Origin: Pelagibacteraceae bacterium AG-422-D23
GTDB taxonomy: Bacteria > Pseudomonadota > Alphaproteobacteria > Pelagibacterales > Pelagibacteraceae
Direction of reading: 5' to 3'
Length of the DNA stretch: 58,370 bases
Assembly (NCBI GenBank): GCA_003213615.1
Contig: QCMQ01000006.1
Location: forward strand, 1 to 58,370
A program made the position numbers and the translations under genes. The notes beneath the pieces are model-generated. The model was not told the DNA's origin. It did no database searches and was given only the letters and a program-made list of their open reading frames with translations. Positions 34,311 to 43,355 of this stretch are shown in pieces. The first letter of the stretch is position 1. The number at the start of each line of letters is the position of its first letter.

Positions 34311-35276
34311 TTAAAGTTTTACAATTTTAGATTTTTCTAACTTTTCCTCAAAAAAATCAATAATATTTTGAATTGTCTCTTTACCCATTCTTGTCATACA
34401 TTCATCGGTAAAAGCCGCAGTATGCGGACTTAAGTAAACTTTTTCATTTTTTAGAAGTGGATTATTATCATCAGGTGGTTCTTTTTTAAAAACATCAATA
34501 CCAGCTCCAAAAATTAAATTTTCATTTAGTGCTTTATCAAGATCTTCTTCATGAATAATTCCACCTCTAGCTGCATTAATAATAATGCAAGTTTTTTTCA
34601 TTGTTTTTAATAAATCATAATTAATTAAATTTTCGGTTTTTTCTGTCAAAGGCATATGGAGTGAAATAACATCCATAGTTTTTACTGCTTCGGATAGATC
34701 TTCTACTTTTTTTCCTCCTAATTCTTCAATTTTATCTTTGTCTACAAATGGATCATAAACGAATACATTCATTTCAAACCCAAGACATCTTTTAATTAAA
34801 GCTTTTCCTATTCTTCCAAAACCCATTATCAAAAAATTTTTTTTCCAAACTTCTATTGTTTTCGGTAATTTATTTCTGTCTTTAAAATTTCCATCTCTTA
34901 CTGTTTTGTCAAATAAGTCTTTTCTTTTTGCAATATTTAACAAAACAAACATTACATGCTCTGCAACTGTAACAGCATTAGCATTAGCTGTTATTGCTAT
35001 TTTTATATCTTTTTCTTTAGCTTTTTTTAAATCGATATTATCGTAACCAACACCATGTCTTGAAATAATTTTTAAATTTTTTGCTTCTTCAAAGGTTTCG
35101 CCAGGAAGCTTTGCAATTCTTATTGATGCACCATCGCAATCTTTTAATTTTGATTTTAAATTTTCTATTGAAGTGTCATCAGTTACTTCAACATCAAAAT
35201 TAGGATGGTTATTTATTAATTCCATACCTTTTTCATGGACTTTTTGAATAATTAATATCTTTTTTTTATTACTCAT
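34311..35276 (-). CDS. D-2-hydroxyacid dehydrogenase (phosphoglycerate dehydrogenase-like)
   Basis: A 321-residue NAD-dependent D-2-hydroxyacid dehydrogenase. The nucleotide-binding loop is MGFGRIGKAL and a hallmark NAARGGIIHEEDL follows. The catalytic triad region includes SRHGVGYDNID and SPHTAAFT with the active His. It lacks the ACT domain of true SerA, so a catabolic or detoxifying role on a hydroxy- or ketoacid is more likely than serine synthesis. It diverges from the TRAP operon, suggesting a link to the TRAP substrate. Confidence 0.82.
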   Translation of the reverse strand: MSNKKKILIIQKVHEKGMELINNHPNFDVEVTDDTSIENLKSKLKDCDGASIRIAKLPGETFEEAKNLKIISRHGVGYDNIDLKKAKEKDIKIAITANANAVTVAEHVMFVLLNIAKRKDLFDKTVRDGNFKDRNKLPKTIEVWKKNFLIMGFGRIGKALIKRCLGFEMNVFVYDPFVDKDKIEELGGKKVEDLSEAVKTMDVISLHMPLTEKTENLINYDLLKTMKKTCIIINAARGGIIHEEDLDKALNENLIFGAGIDVFKKEPPDDNNPLLKNEKVYLSPHTAAFTDECMTRMGKETIQNIIDFFEEKLEKSKIVKL

Positions 35277-35387
35277 AATTATATATCAATTTTTTAGAGA
35301 GCATTTTTAATACGAGAATTATTCTATAAAGTAAATTAGTTTTTTGATTAAAGTTGTATTTATTAAATATTTAAAATAAATTTAGCT

Positions 35388-35984
35388 GTGAATTTGACAA
35401 TTAATATTCTCCTGTCTTTTTTTAAGACCCTTGAGAAAATAAATACTTTTTTTTTAAGAATTGGAAGACAGTTTGCATGGATAGCAATACTTTTGATGGT
35501 GATTGTCATCTTGGTACAAGTATTTTTTAGATATGTATTAAATAATGCGCTGCCATGGCCTGATGAGGTTGCTAGATTTTTGATGTTATGGATGACAGGA
35601 TTGATCGCACCCTCAGCATATAGATGGGGTGGATTTGTTTCTATTGATTTATTAGAGAGATTTTTACCAAAAATTATCTCTACATTTTTAACTTTGTTTT
35701 TATTAATTGTATCTCTTTTTGTCTTAGTTATAGGTCTAGAATTAGGTTTTAAACATATTAATGTTGGATGGATATTTAATTCATCTTCAATAAAGATTCC
35801 TTTTCATTTAATCGGTGGAAAAGCTGAACCAATAAAATTAGCTTGGATGTATATGTCATTACCTGTTGGTATTATTTTTTTAATAGCTGTGAACATAGAA
35901 TTAATCTTAAGAAATATTCTTACTAATTTTATAAAGTTAGATTTGCCTGAAGATTACGATAAACAAAAGTTGGAGACTCAATAA
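35388..35984 (+). CDS. dctQ: TRAP transporter small permease subunit (DctQ)
   Basis: A 198-residue inner-membrane protein with four helices. The typical DctQ stretch is RYVLNNALPWPDEVARFLMLWM, with conserved W-x-(D/E)-E, followed by APSAYRWGGFVSID. It partners DctM in sodium-driven tripartite uptake of organic acids. The start is GTG at 35388; an exact start is uncertain because there is no clear Shine-Dalgarno. It overlaps dctM by one base. Confidence 0.88.
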   Translation: MNLTINILLSFFKTLEKINTFFLRIGRQFAWIAILLMVIVILVQVFFRYVLNNALPWPDEVARFLMLWMTGLIAPSAYRWGGFVSIDLLERFLPKIISTFLTLFLLIVSLFVLVIGLELGFKHINVGWIFNSSSIKIPFHLIGGKAEPIKLAWMYMSLPVGIIFLIAVNIELILRNILTNFIKLDLPEDYDKQKLETQ

Positions 35985-37273
35985 TGTTAGTTTGGTTTCT
36001 TCCTTTGTTTTTATTATTTTTACTAATTGGCTTACCAGTATTTTTTGGCTTGTTAGCAGCACCAGGAATTTTACTTTGGTTAAATGACCAGGCTAGAGAT
36101 GGCGCAATGTTGTATAGAAATATTTATAATGGAATAGATAGCTTCCCTTTGATGGCAATCCCATTTTTTATGTTAGCAGGGGAGTTAATGAACAGAGGAG
36201 GAATAACCCATCGACTTGTTGAATTTAGTCAAGCGATGATGGGTCATTTAAAAGGTGGTTTGGCTCATGTCAACGTATTGACTTCAATGTTGTTTGCAGG
36301 TTTATCTGGTTCAGCTGTAGCTGATACTTCTGCAATTGGGTCAATGCTTATTCCTGCAATGGAAAAGCAAGGATATACAAAAAAATTTGCTGCTGCAATT
36401 ACAGCAGCAAGTTCTGTGATAGGACCTATAATTCCACCCTCAGGGATAATGATTATTTATGCGTATGTAATGGGTGAGAGTGTTGCAGCATTATTTTTAG
36501 CAGGTATTGTTCCTGGTATTTTAGTAGGAGTAAGTTTGATGGTCACAATAAAATTTATGGCCAAGAGATATAATTTTCCAGCAGTAACTGAAAAAACAAC
36601 TTGGGGCCAAAGAGGTAAGGCATCTCTTAAAGCTTTTTTCCCTTTAATGACACCTGTAATAATTTTAGGTGGAATACTTGGAGGAATTTTTACACCAACC
36701 GAAGCATCAGCTGTAGCTGCTGCTTATGCAATGTTTATTGGTCTATTTGTTTTGAAATCATTAAAATGGAAAGATGTTCCTAAGGTTATGACAAAAGCAG
36801 CAATGGTATCTTCAGTAGTTCTTCTTTTAGTTGGTGCTGCAATGGCTTTTAAAACAGTTGTAAGTTTATCACATGCTCCAGAGCATCTTGCTGCATTTGT
36901 TTTGGGATTAACTGATAATCCATATGTTTTACTATTTCTTATAAATATTTTATTATTTGTTGTTGGAATGTTTTTAGATGCAGGTCCAGCCATAATTATC
37001 TTGGGACCAATTCTTGGACCAGTATTTGTTGAACTTGGAGTTCATCCAGTGCACTTTGCAATTATAATGTCTGTTAATTTAACTGTTGGTTTAGCAACTC
37101 CACCAATGGGCCTTGTTTTATTTGTTGCATCCTCTGTATCTGGGGAAAGAGTTGAAACAATAGCAAAAGCTATATTGCCATTCTTAGCAGTAGAAGCTAT
37201 AGTTATTTTCTTAATAACCTATTTTCCATCAATCTCGATGACTATTCCTTTACTTACTGGATTCGCAAAATAA
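35984..37273 (+). CDS. dctM: TRAP transporter large permease subunit (DctM)
   Basis: A 429-residue ion-transporter-superfamily membrane protein with about twelve helices. DctM signatures include AIPFFMLAGELMNRGGI, GLSGSAVADTSAIGSMLIPAM, IIPPSGIMIIYAY and TPTEASAVAAAYA. It forms the sodium-coupled channel with DctQ. The TRAP substrate cannot be read from the permease. A near-perfect inverted repeat and a separate ribosome-binding site lie between it and dctP. Confidence 0.93.
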   Translation: MLVWFLPLFLLFLLIGLPVFFGLLAAPGILLWLNDQARDGAMLYRNIYNGIDSFPLMAIPFFMLAGELMNRGGITHRLVEFSQAMMGHLKGGLAHVNVLTSMLFAGLSGSAVADTSAIGSMLIPAMEKQGYTKKFAAAITAASSVIGPIIPPSGIMIIYAYVMGESVAALFLAGIVPGILVGVSLMVTIKFMAKRYNFPAVTEKTTWGQRGKASLKAFFPLMTPVIILGGILGGIFTPTEASAVAAAYAMFIGLFVLKSLKWKDVPKVMTKAAMVSSVVLLLVGAAMAFKTVVSLSHAPEHLAAFVLGLTDNPYVLLFLINILLFVVGMFLDAGPAIIILGPILGPVFVELGVHPVHFAIIMSVNLTVGLATPPMGLVLFVASSVSGERVETIAKAILPFLAVEAIVIFLITYFPSISMTIPLLTGFAK

Positions 37274-37312
37274 ATATAATTTTTTTTTACTATCGATAGA
37301 CTCTCTAAATCA

Positions 37313-37339
37313 ATTTATGTATAGTTTATATACATAAAT
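37313..37339 (+). promoter_or_regulatory. 11-base perfect inverted repeat before dctP
   Basis: ATTTATGTATA (37313-37323) and TATACATAAAT (37329-37339) flank a 5-base spacer. The 12-mer ATTTATGTATAG that begins here also occurs at 54647-54658, in the divergent region between the PanE-like and DUF1907 genes. It may be an operator, or as RNA a weak hairpin protecting the dctP message. It ends 22 bases before the dctP ATG. Confidence 0.5.
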
Positions 37340-37361
37340 ATTTAAAGAGAGGGAAATAATT

Positions 37362-38414
37362 ATGAGTAAAATAATAAAATCATTTTTTTCATTATTATTC
37401 TTAATTAGTTTTACTGCATCTGTTTCAGCTGCAGATTATAACTTGAGAATGACAATGAACTCTAATGATCAAGATGAAGATTATGATGGTGCTGTAGTAT
37501 TTAAAAACTACGTAGAAGCAGCTTCAAATGGAAAAATAGCTGTAGAACTATTTGTAGGTACGCAGCTTTGTTCAAAAGGTGCTGAGTGTTTACAAGGTGT
37601 ATCTGATGGAAGTATAGATATTTACATTTCTACTTCTGGAGGTGCCGCAGGTGTATTCCCATATGTTCAAGTTTTAGATTTACCTTATCTAATGGCTGAT
37701 GACAGAATTGCTGAAGATGTAATGCAAGGTGATTTTGTAAGAACAATGAGAAAAATGGCTCTAAAAGATTCTAATGACTCAATTAGATTGATGACAATTG
37801 GAAATACTGGAGGATGGAGAAATTTTGCTAACACAAAAAGAAGAGTTGCAAATCCATCTGACATGAAAGGTTTAAAAATCAGAACAGTTGTAGCTGATTT
37901 ACCTCAGGAACTTGTAAGAGCATTAGGTGCATCTCCAACTCCTATTCCATGGCCTGAATTGTTTACATCATTTCAAACTGGTGTAGTTGAAGGATCTAAA
38001 AATGGAATAACTGACATTATGAACATGAAGTTTCCTGATGCAGGTCTAAAATATGTTACTTTAGATGGTCATGCATACATGGGAGCATTATGGTGGATGA
38101 ATAATGCAAAATATCAATCAATGTCAACAGATCTTAAAAAAGTTGTGACTGATGGTTTCTATGCTTTGCAACAAGCAACTTTTGCTTCTCCTAAGAGAAA
38201 ATCAATCAAAGCTTATGAAGACTTTGTAGCAGGTGGTGGAGATTTATACGTTCCTACGCCTGATCAAAAAGCTAGTTTTAAAAAAGAAGCTAGCCCAGTG
38301 TATGATTGGTTTAAAGCTAATGTTAAAGGTGGAAAAGAAATTTTTAACGCTTTAACAAAAGCTGTAGCGAGTGCAGAGAAAAGAGCATCGAGCGCATACA
38401 AAAAAGATTTGTAA
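37362..38414 (+). CDS. dctP: TRAP transporter solute-binding protein (DctP)
   Basis: A periplasmic C4-dicarboxylate-type binding protein of 350 residues. The signal peptide covers residues ~1-24 (ending SVSAA). The conserved Arg that salt-bridges a ligand carboxylate is in GLKIRTVVADLPQELVRALGASPTPIPWPELFTSFQTGVVEG. The substrate is thus probably an organic acid. A GAGAGGG ribosome-binding site precedes the ATG. Being last and separately signalled, it can be made in excess over the permease. A G+C-rich hairpin follows. Confidence 0.9.
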   Translation: MSKIIKSFFSLLFLISFTASVSAADYNLRMTMNSNDQDEDYDGAVVFKNYVEAASNGKIAVELFVGTQLCSKGAECLQGVSDGSIDIYISTSGGAAGVFPYVQVLDLPYLMADDRIAEDVMQGDFVRTMRKMALKDSNDSIRLMTIGNTGGWRNFANTKRRVANPSDMKGLKIRTVVADLPQELVRALGASPTPIPWPELFTSFQTGVVEGSKNGITDIMNMKFPDAGLKYVTLDGHAYMGALWWMNNAKYQSMSTDLKKVVTDGFYALQQATFASPKRKSIKAYEDFVAGGGDLYVPTPDQKASFKKEASPVYDWFKANVKGGKEIFNALTKAVASAEKRASSAYKKDL

Positions 38415-38426
38415 TTTCAAATTAAT

Positions 38427-38458
38427 ATAATGGGGCGGATTTTAGTTCGCCTCATTAT
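38427..38458. terminator. Bidirectional terminator hairpin after dctP and the Sel1 gene
   Basis: AATGGGGCG (38429-38437) pairs with CGCCTCATT (38448-38456), nine pairs with one G-U, extended by two A-T pairs, around a 10-base loop. It lies between convergent genes and is flanked by A/T-rich sequence. Neither side has a long U-run, so termination efficiency is uncertain. Confidence 0.55.
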
Positions 38459-38925
38459 CTAAAAGGATATATCCAAGATTTATAATCTTTTATGAGAATA
38501 TGAGCTTTTTCAATTTGTTCAGGACTCATTTTTTTAACAACTTCTTCCTGAGAAATTGCAGCGTCAGGATCTCCACCAATAGCAGACAAACCGTACCACA
38601 TATAAGCTCTAACAAGATCGGGAGCAGGAAGTCCTCTGCCAATTTCGTAATACCACCCAACACCAGATTGAGCACCAGGATGACCTTTCATAGAGGATCT
38701 GAGATACCATTCAAAAGCTCTAACATCATCTCTTTCAACACCAAGACCCATAGCGTACATAATACCAATAAGCTCTTCAGCATCAGCATTACCAGATCTA
38801 GCCGCTGGCATAAGTTCTTCCATAGCTTCTTTAAATTTTCCTTCTTCCATCAAATCTCGAGCATTTTCTATTTCTGCAAAAACTATGGATGGAAGAAACA
38901 AAAGTATAAAAAGATATTTAATCAT
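38455..38925 (-). CDS. Secreted Sel1-repeat protein
   Basis: A 156-residue exported protein. The signal peptide is residues 1-17 (MIKYLFILLFLPSIVFA). Two to three Sel1-like TPR repeats follow (AEELIGIMYAMGLGVERDDVRAF, AQSGVGWYYEIGRG, VRAYMWYGLSAIGGD). Such repeats mediate protein contacts; no enzyme activity is expected. Its start codon lies where the divergent MauG signal peptide should begin, so the 5' ends of the two genes overlap or nearly do. Confidence 0.8.
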   Translation of the reverse strand: MIKYLFILLFLPSIVFAEIENARDLMEEGKFKEAMEELMPAARSGNADAEELIGIMYAMGLGVERDDVRAFEWYLRSSMKGHPGAQSGVGWYYEIGRGLPAPDLVRAYMWYGLSAIGGDPDAAISQEEVVKKMSPEQIEKAHILIKDYKSWIYPFR

Positions 38926-40263
38926 TTAAAAATATTAATATTTATAATTCCATTTTTAATTTCAGTAAATAAAACTTACGCAACTGATTTACCAAAACCA
39001 TTAAAGAGCGAAGATTTCCATGAAGTTGATATAGAAAAAGTTAAAATTGGAAGACTTTTATTTCATGATAAAATTTTATCTGCAAATCGAAATATTGCTT
39101 GCGCAACCTGCCATAGTCATGATCTGGGTGGTTCAGATGGACTTTCTTTAGGCATTGGTGAAGGAGGTCAAGGTATAGGGCTAGAGAGAATTGCAGGTGA
39201 GGGTGATGACAAAATAAAAAAACGAATTCCAAGAAATGCTTTAGCTTTATGGAATTTAGGATTTAAAGACATAACTACCTTGTTGCATGATGGAAGAGTA
39301 ACTAAATCGAATATATTTGGTAACAGTTTTAATACACCTGCTCAAGAAGCTCTTCCTAAAGGACTTGATAATATAGTTGCAGTTCAAGCTTTATTTCCAA
39401 TGACAAGACAGTTTGAGATGGCAGGAAATCCAGGTGAAAATGAAATTATAGGTTTAGTCTCAAAAGTTGGAAAAGATAGTATGAGAATCGATAGAGTTTG
39501 GCCTGTAATTACCCACAGGATCAGAGGAATTCCAGAATATGTTGAATTATTTAAAAATGCTTTTGATGATGTAAACAGTCCTCTAGATATTAACATTACA
39601 CATATTGTTAATTCGATTGCTGCATTTGAAATTCATGAATGGACATCTTTCGACTCTCCTTTTGACGAATATTTAAATGGAGATAAACAAGCTTTAACTT
39701 TAAAGCAAGTAAATGGGATGAACTTATTTTATGGAAAAGCAAACTGCAGTTCTTGTCATTCAGGATCTTTGTTGTCAGATCAAAAATTTCATTCAATAGG
39801 AATTCCCCAATTTGGTCCTGGAAGGACACGACCTTTTGATCCTTATTCACGTGATGTTGGACGAATGGTCGAAACGGATAATATAAACGATATGTATAAA
39901 TTTAAAACTCCAGCATTAAGAAACGTTTCTTTAACAGCTCCTTACGGACATAATGGTGCTTATCCAACTTTAAAATCAATAATTAAGCATCATTTAAATC
40001 CAATAAAAATGAATAAGAATTGGAAACCTGAATATGCAAATTTACCTAAGGCACCATGGTTAGAAGAAATTGATTTCGTAACTTTTTCAGACAAAAGGGA
40101 ACAAGACAGAATTCTATCAAGCATTGACATACAGCCTATAGAATTGAATGATAAAGAAATTAATGAACTTGTTTCTTTTCTCGAATCTTTAACTGGCAGA
40201 AGTGGAAATCAGAGACCGCTAGGTAAACCAGATAAAGTGCCAAGCGGGCTAAGTATTGATTAA
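38914..40263 (+). CDS. Diheme cytochrome c peroxidase / MauG family protein (start unresolved)
   Basis: A periplasmic diheme protein. Two heme-c sites are visible: CATCH (39100-39114) and CSSCH (39745-39759). NALALWNLGFKDI and APYGHNGAYPTLKSIIKHHL are family-typical. A signal-peptide-like stretch (FNHLKILIFIIPFLISVNKTYA) begins at 38917, but no ATG, GTG or TTG lies near it in frame; the nearest in-frame ATGs are far upstream, antisense to the Sel1 gene. An ATG at 38885 would join if the A5 run at 38908-38912 gained one A. The start given here is approximate. Confidence 0.75.
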   Translation: MFNHLKILIFIIPFLISVNKTYATDLPKPLKSEDFHEVDIEKVKIGRLLFHDKILSANRNIACATCHSHDLGGSDGLSLGIGEGGQGIGLERIAGEGDDKIKKRIPRNALALWNLGFKDITTLLHDGRVTKSNIFGNSFNTPAQEALPKGLDNIVAVQALFPMTRQFEMAGNPGENEIIGLVSKVGKDSMRIDRVWPVITHRIRGIPEYVELFKNAFDDVNSPLDINITHIVNSIAAFEIHEWTSFDSPFDEYLNGDKQALTLKQVNGMNLFYGKANCSSCHSGSLLSDQKFHSIGIPQFGPGRTRPFDPYSRDVGRMVETDNINDMYKFKTPALRNVSLTAPYGHNGAYPTLKSIIKHHLNPIKMNKNWKPEYANLPKAPWLEEIDFVTFSDKREQDRILSSIDIQPIELNDKEINELVSFLESLTGRSGNQRPLGKPDKVPSGLSID

Positions 40264-40293
40264 GTTTTTAAATTAAACTGATACAAACAGAAT

Positions 40294-41376
40294 ATGAAAA
40301 AAATAAAATATGGAATTATTGGAGCAGGGACAATGGCTCGAGAACATATTTTAAATATATCATTAATTGATAATACTGAAGTAGTTGCACTTGCTGATCC
40401 TCATGAAGATTCATTAAATCAGTGTAAAGAAATTCTAAAAACAAAAGTTTTATGTTTTAAAAATCATTTAGAAATGATTGAAAAAAATATTGTTGATGTA
40501 TACTTAATTTCATCTCCTAACTTTACTCATATAGAAATCTTGAAAGATGTAATCAAAACTAAAAAACACATATTAGTAGAAAAACCATTATGCACTAATA
40601 CAAAAGATTGTTTAGAAATAAGAAAACTTACAAAAGATTATCCTTCAGTATTTTGGACTGCGATGGAGTATAGATATATGCCGCCAGTTTCAAAGTTTAT
40701 TAATGAAATTCATAATAACAAAATTGGTGATTTAAAAACTTTAACCATAAAGGAACATAGATTTCCTTTTTTAAAAAAAGTAAATGATTGGAATCGTTTT
40801 GAAGAAAATACTGGTGGTACACTTGTTGAAAAATGCTGCCATTTCTTTGATTTAATGAGATTGATTATCCAAAGTAAGCCACTCAGTGTTTATGCAAGTG
40901 GTGGTCAAGACGTTAACCATTTAGATGAAGTGTATAATGGAAAAAAGCCAGACATCATTGATAATGCTTATGTGATTGTAAACTTTGAAAATGGAGCAAG
41001 AAGTTTGCTTGAGCTTTGTATGTTTGCAGAAAATTCTGACATGCAAGAAGAGCTTGTAGCCACAGGAAATAAAGGAAAAATTGAAACTTCAGTCCCCTCT
41101 AATGATTCAGGTAAAACCTCATCAAATATAAGAATTGGAATGAGAGATGGTAAAACACAAATCGAAAATATTGAAGTAGATAAAAAAATTCTTGAGGCCG
41201 GTCACCATCATGGATCTACTTACTACGAACACTTAGCTTTTTTGAAAGCAATTGAAAGTGATTCAGATCCAGAGGTTTCATTAGAAGATGGTTTAATTGC
41301 TGTTGCTGTGGGAGAGGCTGCAGAGCAATCAATAAAACAAGGTCGATTAATAAATCTAGAAGAAATAATTAGTTAA
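40294..41376 (+). CDS. Gfo/Idh/MocA family oxidoreductase
   Basis: A 360-residue NAD(P)-dependent sugar-type dehydrogenase. The Rossmann loop is GIIGAGTMAREHI and the catalytic motif is VEKPLC. Further family landmarks are EYRYMPPVSKFINE and GGTLVEKCCHFFDLMRLI, which resembles inositol and sugar dehydrogenases. The substrate is unknown. It is convergent with, and overlaps by eight bases, the end of the large carbohydrate operon on the other strand. Confidence 0.83.
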   Translation: MKKIKYGIIGAGTMAREHILNISLIDNTEVVALADPHEDSLNQCKEILKTKVLCFKNHLEMIEKNIVDVYLISSPNFTHIEILKDVIKTKKHILVEKPLCTNTKDCLEIRKLTKDYPSVFWTAMEYRYMPPVSKFINEIHNNKIGDLKTLTIKEHRFPFLKKVNDWNRFEENTGGTLVEKCCHFFDLMRLIIQSKPLSVYASGGQDVNHLDEVYNGKKPDIIDNAYVIVNFENGARSLLELCMFAENSDMQEELVATGNKGKIETSVPSNDSGKTSSNIRIGMRDGKTQIENIEVDKKILEAGHHHGSTYYEHLAFLKAIESDSDPEVSLEDGLIAVAVGEAAEQSIKQGRLINLEEIIS

Positions 41377-42298
41377 AAAAATCTGTAATTTTATTAACTA
41401 TAAAGTCACTTACTCTAATGTTTGACTCTGTTGTTACTCCAGAGATATGAGGTGTTAAAATACAATTCATACCTGGTTTTATTTTGTTATAAAATTGACT
41501 TTCTATTGGTTCGTTTTCAAACACGTCTAGAGCAAAGCCAGAAATAATATTTTTATGGTAAGCTTCAATTAAATCACTCTCATTTATAATACTCCCTCTA
41601 GAGGTATTTATTATAATCGGTTTATTTTTCATTTGAGAAAATGATGATTTATTTATCATATTTTTGGTTTCATCTGTTAGAGGCAGATGTATTGAAATTA
41701 TATCAGATTTTTCATATATCACATTTAAACTTGATAATTTAGCATCAATTTCTTTATTATTTATTTCCTTAACATAAGGATCGTAAGCTAAAATCTTTAA
41801 ACCAATTTTTGAAGAATACTCTGCAACTTTTTTTCCAATTGTGCCAAATCCTATTATTGCTAAATACTTTTGATTTATTTCTATAGATTTAATGGTTGTT
41901 CTTGGCCATTCACCCTTGATAGTTCCATTATGAAACATTGGAATTTTTTTAATAAGAGACATTGATGAAGAAACAACATATTCAGCAACGGAGTCTGCAT
42001 TCATTCCTGTAGCTGGTTGAACATAAATATTTTTATTTTTGCAATATTCTGTATCAATATTGTCTAAACCAACACCCAGCCTTCCAATAAATTTTAATTT
42101 TATTGCATTTTTTAAAACATCTGAATTTACATGAGTTTTATTTCTTACAATTAGACCATCATAGAATTTAATTATTTTTTTTAATTTTTCTTCATTTTCA
42201 AATAATTTTTCATCGTAATTTACATCAAATTTTTTATTTAAATTATCTAAACTGCTTTGATTAATGAATTCTGTTATTAAGATTTTTTTATTATTCAT
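41369..42298 (-). CDS. D-2-hydroxyacid dehydrogenase
   Basis: A 309-residue NAD-dependent D-2-hydroxyacid dehydrogenase. The nucleotide loop is IIGFGTIGKKVAEY; RLGVGLDNIDTEYC and TSRGSIINESDL surround the active site, and TPHISGVTTES carries the catalytic His. There is no ACT domain. It is the last gene of the minus-strand operon with the ABC importer and DhaKL, 56 bases after dhaK. It is a second, distinct member of the family at 34311-35276. Confidence 0.82.
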   Translation of the reverse strand: MNNKKILITEFINQSSLDNLNKKFDVNYDEKLFENEEKLKKIIKFYDGLIVRNKTHVNSDVLKNAIKLKFIGRLGVGLDNIDTEYCKNKNIYVQPATGMNADSVAEYVVSSSMSLIKKIPMFHNGTIKGEWPRTTIKSIEINQKYLAIIGFGTIGKKVAEYSSKIGLKILAYDPYVKEINNKEIDAKLSSLNVIYEKSDIISIHLPLTDETKNMINKSSFSQMKNKPIIINTSRGSIINESDLIEAYHKNIISGFALDVFENEPIESQFYNKIKPGMNCILTPHISGVTTESNIRVSDFIVNKITDFFN

Positions 42299-42354
42299 AT
42301 ACCTATTTAATAAAATCCTTTAAAATGAAAATAAACAAAAAACAAAAATAATTT

Positions 42355-43347
42355 TTACATACCCCAACGTATAGCTGCCGTATGAACTGGTGAATCCCAA
42401 TTTTTTAAAATATCATCATCACATTTTAAAAGCGTTATAGATGCTCCCTGCATTTCAAGTGAAGTACAATAATTACCAACTAAACTTCTTGTGATTTCAA
42501 CTCCTTTAGATTTTAAAGTTTCACATGCGTCATCATAAACTAAATATAATTCAGTAAGAGGAGTTCCACCCATACCATTCACGAAAAGAAGTGTTTTTTC
42601 ATTTTTTTGAGGTTTTAGGTCATCAAGTATAGCTTCTAACATGTTATTGACTATTGTTTTTGATGCTTGAATTTTTTCTCTCTTTCTTCCAGGTTCACCG
42701 TGTATACCAACTCCAAATTCCATTTCATCATTTCCAATATCAAAAGTTGGTTTTCCTGCTGCAGGAACTGTGCAGCTGGTAAAAGCAACGCCCATAGTTC
42801 CTGAGTTTTTGTTTACTTTTTCACCAAGTTTTTTACATTCTTCTAGCGAACCTCCATTCTCAGCAAGTGATCCAACAATCTTTTCTACCAAAACTGTTGC
42901 AGCTACACCTCTTCTACCAGTTGTGAACGTAGAATCTTCAACAGCTACATCGTCATTAGTAATTATACTATCATTTTTACCTGAGTACATTTCTGCACCC
43001 ATTTGAAAATTCATAATATCTCCAGAATAATTTTTAACTATGAACAAAACACCAGCTCCGCTATCCACATGTTCAGCAGCAGCTTGCATTTGATCTGGTG
43101 TAGGTGCTGAAAAAACAAAACCTGGACATGCTGCATCTAGCATTCCATGACCAACAAAACCACCGTGCATCGGTTCATGTCCACTTCCTCCGCCTGAAAT
43201 TAAAGATACTTTTCCCTCTTTAGTTTTTGTCTTTCTATAAATGAAGTTTGGCTCAAAATTTACTTTAATTATATCACTATGCGCTTTACCAAATCCATTA
43301 AGACTTTCTTTTAAAAAATCATCAACATTATTTATAAATTTTTTCAT
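42355..43347 (-). CDS. dhaK: Dihydroxyacetone kinase subunit DhaK-like
   Basis: Substrate-binding subunit of a DhaKL-type kinase, 330 residues. The ligand-binding loop GGGSGHEPMHGGFVGHGMLDAA is characteristic. The active-site His that covalently holds the ketone is in GVGIHGEPGRKR. No PTS subunit (DhaM, HPr or EI) is in the window. Split DhaK/DhaL kinases beside sugar importers elsewhere use ATP and act on dihydroxyacetone or tetruloses such as erythrulose. Which applies here is open. Confidence 0.85.
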   Translation of the reverse strand: MKKFINNVDDFLKESLNGFGKAHSDIIKVNFEPNFIYRKTKTKEGKVSLISGGGSGHEPMHGGFVGHGMLDAACPGFVFSAPTPDQMQAAAEHVDSGAGVLFIVKNYSGDIMNFQMGAEMYSGKNDSIITNDDVAVEDSTFTTGRRGVAATVLVEKIVGSLAENGGSLEECKKLGEKVNKNSGTMGVAFTSCTVPAAGKPTFDIGNDEMEFGVGIHGEPGRKREKIQASKTIVNNMLEAILDDLKPQKNEKTLLFVNGMGGTPLTELYLVYDDACETLKSKGVEITRSLVGNYCTSLEMQGASITLLKCDDDILKNWDSPVHTAAIRWGM

Positions 43348-43355
43348 ATTTCCTC

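Noticed and set aside
38500..38913. Long N-terminal extension of the MauG frame back to an ATG at 38500
   Set aside because: It runs antisense through the well-formed Sel1 gene, encodes a low-complexity Ser/Phe/Asn-rich stretch, and would bury the signal peptide 140 residues inside the protein.
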